This document shows positions 24,131 through 28,917 of a stretch of DNA of 28,917 nucleotides, one piece after another; the stretch's first letter is position 1; every line of letters starts with the position of its first letter. Both the position numbers and the translations under genes were made by a program. The notes below the pieces were generated by a model that did not search any database, was not told where the DNA came from, and saw only the letters and a list, made by a program, of their open reading frames with translations. Origin of the DNA: an uncultured Aliarcobacter sp. (GTDB taxonomy: Bacteria > Campylobacterota > Campylobacteria > Campylobacterales > Arcobacteraceae); contig CANRCH010000003.1 in the NCBI GenBank assembly GCA_947629065.1, forward strand, positions 1 through 28,917, read 5' to 3'.

Positions 24131-24524
24131 TTAAAATCTCCACAATCTTTGGAAGGAGTAACTCTTCTATCTCTTCATAAGTTTTGATAAATGCTTCAAA
24201 ACCTTTTCCATCTGGATCTTCAAATCCAACATGAATTACTTTTACTGCTTTTGGAAACATTGGACAAGTTTCGTTTGCGTGGTCACAAACAGTTACAACT
24301 AAATCATACTCATTCTCTATTACTTTATCAATAGTTTTTGAGTGGTAATCATCTTTCCAAATTCCTTTATCTTCTAAAAGTTTTTTAGCATTTGGATTTA
24401 CTCTTCCACTTGCTTTTACTCCTGAACTATCAGCACAAATTCCATCTAACTTTGCATTAATTAAGGCTTCTGCAATAATACTTCGGCAAGAGTTTCCTGT
24501 GCATAAAATCAAAACTTTTTTCAT
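24123..24524 (-). CDS. arsC: Thioredoxin-coupled arsenate reductase ArsC
   Basis: Reduces arsenate to arsenite. The 133 residues have the low-molecular-weight phosphatase fold. The P-loop is C8-TGNSC-R14, the redox cysteines C80 and C87 are in VVTVCDHANETCPMFP, and the catalytic aspartate lies in FEDPDGKG. Layout and Cys spacing match S. aureus ArsC (C10, C82, C89), which uses thioredoxin, so the small thioredoxin two genes down is a sensible partner. It is the first gene of the ars unit, with AGAGG before its ATG. Confidence 0.95.
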   Translation of the reverse strand: MKKVLILCTGNSCRSIIAEALINAKLDGICADSSGVKASGRVNPNAKKLLEDKGIWKDDYHSKTIDKVIENEYDLVVTVCDHANETCPMFPKAVKVIHVGFEDPDGKGFEAFIKTYEEIEELLLPKIVEILNV

Positions 24525-24551
24525 TTTACCTCTTTTTATTTAAAGTTTTGA

Positions 24552-24557
24552 AGTATA
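24552..24557 (-). promoter_or_regulatory. Candidate ars promoter (-10 box)
   Basis: The minus strand reads TTTGATATACTTC, with TATACT as -10 box and a start near 24545, about 21 bases before the arsC ATG. The ArsR palindrome then covers about -29 to -52, and an extra half site ATATCAA (24555-24561) overlaps the -10 box. Confidence 0.45.
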
Positions 24558-24571
24558 TCAAACATTATCTT

Positions 24572-24597
24572 AACATATCAAGATATATTGATATGTT
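24572..24597. promoter_or_regulatory. ArsR operator
   Basis: There is a perfect 10-bp inverted repeat AACATATCAA / TTGATATGTT around a six-base spacer (GATATA). The ATATCAA-N6-TTGATAT core is the typical ArsR operator. It lies immediately upstream of arsC, with an additional single half site at 24555-24561, 20 bases away from the corresponding half. Confidence 0.82.
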
Positions 24598-24609
24598 TAT
24601 ATTAAATAT

Positions 24610-25257
24610 TTATAAAAATTTTTTAAAACTTTCTACTGCATTTTCACAAAATATTCTATCTCTACTATTTTCAAACTCTATTTTATCACTATAAGAGTAG
24701 GAAATTGTAAAAATCTTCTTTTTTTTCTCCAAAAAATAGTAATATATATGATAGTGAGTTCTCATTCCAGTAAAACGAAACTCACTTTTTTCTTTTTTTA
24801 TAAGCTCATAGTGATTTTTGAAATAAAAAAGAGTTTTACTTTTAAATCTATTGTTCCTATCAAAAGTAAGTATTGCAAAACCTTTATCACAAACTACATA
24901 CAATTTTGCTCTAAATAGATTTTTTATACTTGAATACAACAGCAAAAAGAAAATAGAAAAAAGAGCTACAACAAAGATTGTAAAAAAAATCTCATACTCA
25001 TCTACTATAAGTTTCAATATAAATCTTGGCAAACTAACATACTCAAAAAGCTTTGTGTATTTATCTATATCAAAAGCTAAAATCATCTCATATAACTTAT
25101 TGTAAATTGTGGCAAAAAAAAGAAATATTCCAACCATACTAAAAAAAATATAAAAAATATTTACAAGCATATCATCTTTTATTAGCTCTTTTGAAGTCTT
25201 ACTATCTTGATATATGATTTTTCCTAAATTATTTGGAATATATATTTTTAAATCTAT
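24610..25257 (-). CDS. Unknown two-TM membrane protein; possible ATA start
   Basis: I recognise no family. From the first ATG (25170) there are 186 residues, with hydrophobic helices at about 3-23 and 60-83. A cytoplasmic domain follows, basic and rich in aromatics (HYHIYYYFLEKKKK), ending ENAVESFKKFL, with a PH-like strand pattern. The frame stays open upstream of 25170 for another 29 codons with protein-like content (DLKIYIPNNLGK, then IIYQDSKTSKELIKDD) and no ATG, GTG or TTG. It reaches an ATA codon at 25257-25255 that has AAAAGGG six bases upstream. No convincing site precedes 25170. I therefore list the longer frame. The alternative is the ATG at 25170. It lies 15 bases after the cyclotransferase-like gene, probably in one operon. 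Confidence 0.6.
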   Translation of the reverse strand: MDLKIYIPNNLGKIIYQDSKTSKELIKDDMLVNIFYIFFSMVGIFLFFATIYNKLYEMILAFDIDKYTKLFEYVSLPRFILKLIVDEYEIFFTIFVVALFSIFFLLLYSSIKNLFRAKLYVVCDKGFAILTFDRNNRFKSKTLFYFKNHYELIKKEKSEFRFTGMRTHYHIYYYFLEKKKKIFTISYSYSDKIEFENSRDRIFCENAVESFKKFL

Positions 25258-25272
25258 TTTTTACCCTTTTAT

Positions 25273-25632
25273 TTAATAGTTTACATCATCCTCTAGTATT
25301 TCATCTTTTAGAGTATAGATAAAAGTTTCTATTTCCATCTCATTATCATCTCTAGTTGCAACAACTGGCATTCGTATAAACTCTTCACCCTCAAAAATAT
25401 CTAGCTTTTCCCAGTGGTTTATTAAATTATCAGAGTAAAATAAGAAGCCATGAATTGTGTCATTTCCCATTTCAAGCCGAATTCCAGGATAGCCCATTCC
25501 TGCACTCCAACCAGCATCTATTAGCTTTCCTTTTACAGTTGCTGGGACAAATTTTCCTACAATATTCTCTAAAACATAAGCATTTGGGCAATTTGGCATA
25601 AGTGTGCCATATACAAAAAGTGTCTCTTTCAA
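25273..25632 (-). CDS. Gamma-glutamylcyclotransferase-like (AIG2/GGCT) protein
   Basis: The 119 residues carry the family glycine loop FVYGTLM (residues 6-12), a GYPGIRLEMGNDTIHGFLF segment and the acid residue E81 in LDIFEGEEFIRMPV, as in YtfP/BtrG-type cyclotransferases. Members turn gamma-glutamyl compounds into 5-oxoproline plus amine; the substrate here is unknown. The start is TTG at 25632 with AGGAAA six bases upstream and no alternative ATG. It follows the tkt terminator, and TATAAA overlapping the T tract of that terminator could be its promoter. The next gene follows after 15 bases. Confidence 0.85.
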   Translation of the reverse strand: MKETLFVYGTLMPNCPNAYVLENIVGKFVPATVKGKLIDAGWSAGMGYPGIRLEMGNDTIHGFLFYSDNLINHWEKLDIFEGEEFIRMPVVATRDDNEMEIETFIYTLKDEILEDDVNY

Positions 25633-25660
25633 GAGTTTTCCTAAGTTTAAGTAGTTTTAT

Positions 25661-25686
25661 AAAAAAGAAGAGAAAACATCTCTTCT
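25661..25686 (-). terminator. Rho-independent terminator after tkt
   Basis: There is a perfect 8-bp stem AGAAGAGA (25666-25673) / TCTCTTCT (25679-25686) with a five-base loop. On the minus strand it is followed by a T run of six. It starts 5 bases after the tkt stop codon. Confidence 0.8.
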
Positions 25687-25690
25687 CTTT

Positions 25691-27613
25691 TTATTTGTTG
25701 TTTTTAAAATCTTCTTCTATTTTAGCTTGAAGTTTTTCTATTGTAAATCCAAATTCATTGAACAAATCTTTATCTTTTCCACTAGCTCCAAAGCTATCCA
25801 TTCCAAAAACTATATCTGCATATTTATAATACTCTAAACCTCGAGCTGCTTCAACTGCATAAACTCTTGTATTTTTATCTATGATTTTTTCTATATAAGA
25901 TTTATCTTGCTCTAAAAGTAAATCAAAACAAGGAACAGAAACTATATTTGCATTTATTCCATTTTTCTCTAAAGCACATGCTGTTTGAAGTGCTAACATA
26001 ACTTCACTTCCACTTGCCATTATTGTAATATTTGCATTTTCTCTTTGTTTTAGCAAATATCCACCATTTGACACATTTCCATAAGCTTTTTCATCTTTTA
26101 AAACTTGAAGCCCTTGTCTTGAACATACAAAAGCAGATGGAGAGTTCATTTTAAGAGCAACTTTCCATGATTCAACATTTTCATTTGCATCAGCTGGTCT
26201 AAAAACATAGAAATTAGGCATTGCTCTAAATTGAGATAAATGCTCTATTGGTTGGTGTGTTGGTCCATCTTCTCCAACTCCAATACTATCGTGAGTCCAA
26301 ACAAAATGGTGTGGAATATTTGATAGTGCTGCAATTCTAGCACTTGGTTTTAAATAATCTGAGAACACAAAGAAAGTTGCACTAAATACTCTAAATAGTC
26401 CATATAAATTCATGGCATTTACCATAGATGCCATTGCATGTTCTTTTATTCCAAAATGAATATTTCTTCCATTTGGGAAGTTTCCCATATCTTTTAATTC
26501 TGTTTTATTTGATGGTGCTAAATCTGCACTTCCACCTAAGAATCCTGGAATTGATCCAGCAATTGCATTTAAGATTTTATGGTTTGAATCTCTTGTTGCT
26601 ACACTTTTACCATCTTCGAAAGTAGGATAAACTATTTTGTCAAAATCTGGATTTTGTAACTCTGCTATTTTTTTCTTAACTTCACCGCTTAAACTATCAT
26701 TCCAAGCATTTTCTAAAGTTGAACCAATGATTAATTTATCAAAAGCACCTTTTACTTCAGGGCTTACATAAAATTTCTCATCTGGATTAAATCCAGCTTT
26801 GATTTTTGCTTCTCTTATCTCTTGCTCTCCTAGTGGAGATCCGTGCGATGCTGCTGTTCCTTCAAGTTTTATTGCACCTTTTGCAATAGTTGTTTTTGCA
26901 ATAATTAATACTGGTTGAGTTGAACTTTTTGCAGCAACTAATGCTTTATCAATTGCTTCAAAATTGTGTCCATCAATTTCTAAAACTTCAAAATCAATTG
27001 CTTGAAATCTTTTTTTAACATTCTCACTCCAAGCTAAGTTTGTATCACCCTCAATTGTAATAGAGTTACTATCATAAATTATTACAAGATTATCCAGCTT
27101 TAAATGTCCAGCACTAGCAGTTGCTTCATAAGAGATTCCCTCTTGTAAATCTCCATCTCCGCAAAGACAATAAACTTTATGATTTATTACATCTTTTCCC
27201 AGTAAATTTTGTGCATATTTAGCTGCAGCTGCAAAACCAACAGCATTTGCAATTCCTTGCCCTAGTGGTCCAGTAGTTATCTCTATTCCTTTTGTATGTC
27301 CATACTCAGGATGTCCTGGAGTTTTTGAGTTTAGTTGTCTAAATTTTTTTATATCACTTATTGATACATCAAATCCCCAAAGATGAAGTAGTGAATATAC
27401 AAGCCCAGTTGCGTGTCCACCACTAAAAACTAATCTATCTCTATTTAACCACTTCTCATTTGCAGGGTTTATATTTAAGTGTTTACTTAAAACTGTTGCA
27501 ATATCTGCAAGTCCCATTGGAGCACCTGGATGACCTGAGTTTGCCTCTTGTACCATATCAGCAGCCAAAAATCTAATAGTATCTGCTTGTTTTTGTAAAA
27601 GTTCTTTTGACAT
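25691..27613 (-). CDS. tkt: Transketolase
   Basis: Thiamine-diphosphate enzyme of the pentose phosphate pathway that moves two-carbon units between sugar phosphates. It has 640 residues. The N-terminal domain has NSGHPGAPMGLAD (H28), KTPGHPEYGHTKGIE with TGPLGQGIANAVG, and the ThDP motif GDGDLQEGISYEATASAGH. The Pyr domain has the catalytic Glu segment FGIKEHAMASM and THDSIGVGEDGPTHQPIEHL. The C-terminal domain is complete. The ATG at 27613 has AGGAT upstream. It is transcribed alone between its own promoter and terminator. Confidence 0.98.
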   Translation of the reverse strand: MSKELLQKQADTIRFLAADMVQEANSGHPGAPMGLADIATVLSKHLNINPANEKWLNRDRLVFSGGHATGLVYSLLHLWGFDVSISDIKKFRQLNSKTPGHPEYGHTKGIEITTGPLGQGIANAVGFAAAAKYAQNLLGKDVINHKVYCLCGDGDLQEGISYEATASAGHLKLDNLVIIYDSNSITIEGDTNLAWSENVKKRFQAIDFEVLEIDGHNFEAIDKALVAAKSSTQPVLIIAKTTIAKGAIKLEGTAASHGSPLGEQEIREAKIKAGFNPDEKFYVSPEVKGAFDKLIIGSTLENAWNDSLSGEVKKKIAELQNPDFDKIVYPTFEDGKSVATRDSNHKILNAIAGSIPGFLGGSADLAPSNKTELKDMGNFPNGRNIHFGIKEHAMASMVNAMNLYGLFRVFSATFFVFSDYLKPSARIAALSNIPHHFVWTHDSIGVGEDGPTHQPIEHLSQFRAMPNFYVFRPADANENVESWKVALKMNSPSAFVCSRQGLQVLKDEKAYGNVSNGGYLLKQRENANITIMASGSEVMLALQTACALEKNGINANIVSVPCFDLLLEQDKSYIEKIIDKNTRVYAVEAARGLEYYKYADIVFGMDSFGASGKDKDLFNEFGFTIEKLQAKIEEDFKNNK

Positions 27614-27654
27614 ATTTATCCTATATTGTAGAAATTTATTTTGATTATTTTTTG

Positions 27655-27660
27655 ATTATA
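27655..27660 (-). promoter_or_regulatory. Candidate tkt promoter (-10 box)
   Basis: The minus strand reads TTTAGATATAATC with a perfect TATAAT. A start near 27648 gives a leader of about 35 bases. The 10-base sequence ATAATCAAAA occurs twice here with an 11-base period (plus-strand 27639-27648 and 27650-27659), directly at and below the -10 box. Confidence 0.5.
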
Positions 27661-27733
27661 TCTAAATAGTGTTTAATTTTTTGGAAGAATTATTTATAAT
27701 CATAAACTACTATATCATTTACATATAATCTGC

Positions 27734-27739
27734 TATAAT
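27734..27739 (+). promoter_or_regulatory. Candidate chemoreceptor promoter (extended -10)
   Basis: TGCTATAAT is an extended -10 box (TGn before TATAAT) with a start near 27746, about 20 bases before the ATG. I see no sigma-28 (GCCGATAA) or sigma-54 (GG/GC) pattern, although motility genes could use these. Confidence 0.5.
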
Positions 27740-27766
27740 ATTTTAAATTTATTTCAAGGAAAGCTT

Positions 27767-28917
27767 ATGTCTGTAAAAAATCGTCTTAGACTTTTATCTC
27801 TCGTTTTTATTGCTGGCCTTATAGCAATAGGTCTTGTATCTTTTTTTAATACAAAAAGTATATCAAATGATATGGAAAATATATCAAACCAAAGAATTCC
27901 TATTTTAATGGCTGTTAGTGATTTAAACACTCAAAGAATGGCAATAAGAGCTGTTACTTATGATATTTTCTCTTATGATACTAATAAAAGTATGAAAAAT
28001 GAACTTATTGAAAATAAGAAACAAAGAGAAGAGATATTCTCTAATATAGACAAAAATTGGTCTATTTTTGAAAGCTCTCCTAGAATGACAAAAGCTGGTC
28101 AAGATGCTTTCAATGGACTTCAAAAATCTTATTTGGATTGGAGAGTTGCACATAAAAATATTGATAAATATTTAGATAAATTAATTGAAAACAGTGATAT
28201 TTATCAAAATAATGCTCTAGTAAATGAGTACAAAAATAGTGTTTTACAAATGATTTCAAGTTCTGTTACTTTTGGTAAACTTGCTAGTGAACAACAAGAA
28301 AGAACATCAAATTATGCTACAAAAATTTTAAAAGAGGCAGAGAGCTCTTCTAAAACAGCTGTAATTATTATTGCTCTTTTAACTATAGTTATCTCTATAA
28401 TAGGAATTATTTTTACAATTATTACTACAAATTTAGTATCTAGTTCTTTAGAAAAAGTTAAAAATGGTGTTTTATCGTTCTTCTCTTTTTTAAATGCAGA
28501 AACAGCAAAGGCAAATCAAATTGATTTAAATACAAATGATGAGTTTGGTGAAATTGCAAAAGTTGTAAATGAAAATATTATAAGAACTGAAAAAACTATT
28601 TTAAAAGATAATGAATTTCTTCACGATGTAGAAAGATTTATTTCTGAACTTTCAACTGGTAATATGCTTGCAAAAATAGAAAAAACTAGCGATACTTCTA
28701 ATCTTATAGCTTTAAAAGATTTACTAGATAAACACCAACAGTACCTTGAAAATACAATTGCAAGAGATATAAATGTACTTTTAAGAGTAATAGAAAGCTA
28801 TAAAAATCAAAACTTCACAGATAGATTCCCAAGCCCTTATGCAAAAGTTGCAGTTGCAATGAATGAATTAGGTGATGAGATTTCAAATCTTTTAAAACAA
28901 TCTTTACAAACAGGTGT
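27767..28917 (+). CDS. Methyl-accepting chemotaxis protein (3' truncated by window edge)
   Basis: The frame is open from ATG 27767 (AAGGAAA upstream) to the right edge, 383 codons without a stop. TM1 lies at about 8-27 (RLLSLVFIAGLIAIGLVSFF). A periplasmic four-helix-bundle sensor covers about 30-195, including NQRIPILMAVSDLNTQRMAI, typical of 4HB_MCP domains. TM2 lies at about 197-219 (TAVIIIALLTIVISIIGIIF) and a HAMP domain at about 218-268 with the NDEFGEIAKVVNENI end. A second helical, HAMP-like region (about 275-380) is under way when the window ends. The conserved signalling hairpin is outside, so receptor identity rests on the N-terminal half. The ligand is unknown. Confidence 0.88.
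   Translation, partial: MSVKNRLRLLSLVFIAGLIAIGLVSFFNTKSISNDMENISNQRIPILMAVSDLNTQRMAIRAVTYDIFSYDTNKSMKNELIENKKQREEIFSNIDKNWSIFESSPRMTKAGQDAFNGLQKSYLDWRVAHKNIDKYLDKLIENSDIYQNNALVNEYKNSVLQMISSSVTFGKLASEQQERTSNYATKILKEAESSSKTAVIIIALLTIVISIIGIIFTIITTNLVSSSLEKVKNGVLSFFSFLNAETAKANQIDLNTNDEFGEIAKVVNENIIRTEKTILKDNEFLHDVERFISELSTGNMLAKIEKTSDTSNLIALKDLLDKHQQYLENTIARDINVLLRVIESYKNQNFTDRFPSPYAKVAVAMNELGDEISNLLKQSLQTG

Noticed and set aside
21350..25632. Horizontal-transfer island covering ars and the unknown genes
   Set aside because: I see no integrase, transposase, tRNA or flanking direct repeat, and base and codon use look like the rest of the window.
27923..28153. 76-residue minus-strand ORF at the right end
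   Set aside because: It lies opposite the chemoreceptor gene, whose frame is open from 27767 to the edge and has clear receptor features.

Overview
The window is AT-rich (roughly 30% GC by eye), densely coding DNA from a member of the Campylobacterota, most likely an Arcobacter/Aliarcobacter-type bacterium. Three things support this. An 80-residue homologue of the H. pylori HP0268 protein sits directly upstream of miaB. The order M23 peptidase - lpxC - tsaB - thrB - ylxR - infB - rbfA - rimP matches, as I recall it, the C. jejuni Cj0131-Cj0138 block. Candidate promoters are T-rich with a TATAAT-like -10 and no clear -35. No stretch above 300 bases lacks a gene; the longest gaps (about 150 bases, at 3599-3749, 20182-20331 and 27614-27766) are promoter regions. 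I saw no tRNA, rRNA, CRISPR array, insertion sequence or phage gene.

Layout, left part (1-8549): the 3' part of ssb and all of rpsR end at a strong terminator and are followed by a small unknown ORF. nusA-cysS run leftward. A divergent rightward unit holds the HP0268-like gene, miaB, a DUF374 acyltransferase-like gene and an unrecognised single-pass membrane protein that resembles fused PilM/PilN/PilO or GspL.

Middle part (7539-18687): twelve leftward genes with overlaps or very short gaps form an 11-kb array. In transcription order these are nadA, nadC, a DHH phosphoesterase, an M23 peptidase, lpxC, tsaB, thrB, ylxR, infB, rbfA, rimP and ribD. It mixes NAD synthesis, envelope biogenesis, tRNA modification, threonine synthesis and translation initiation/ribosome maturation. 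A second promoter probably drives ylxR onward.

Right part (18777-28917): plsY-folB run rightward. They are followed by a leftward ankyrin protein behind a Fur-box-like palindrome and a rightward hemerythrin/DUF438-PAS protein. A complete leftward arsenic cluster (arsC, arsP-like permease, small CxxC thioredoxin, arsR, arsB) lies behind a near-textbook ArsR operator. Next come an unknown two-TM protein whose reading frame extends upstream of its first ATG to a well-placed ribosome binding site with an ATA codon, a gamma-glutamylcyclotransferase-like gene, and transketolase with its own terminator. A chemoreceptor gene runs off the right edge.

Most of the window is ordinary core genome. The points most worth a second look are the PilMNO/GspL-like protein at 5942-7516, the palindrome in the nusA leader, the possible non-canonical ATA start at 25257, the Fur-box-controlled ankyrin gene, and the promoter that overlaps the apparent ylxR start.
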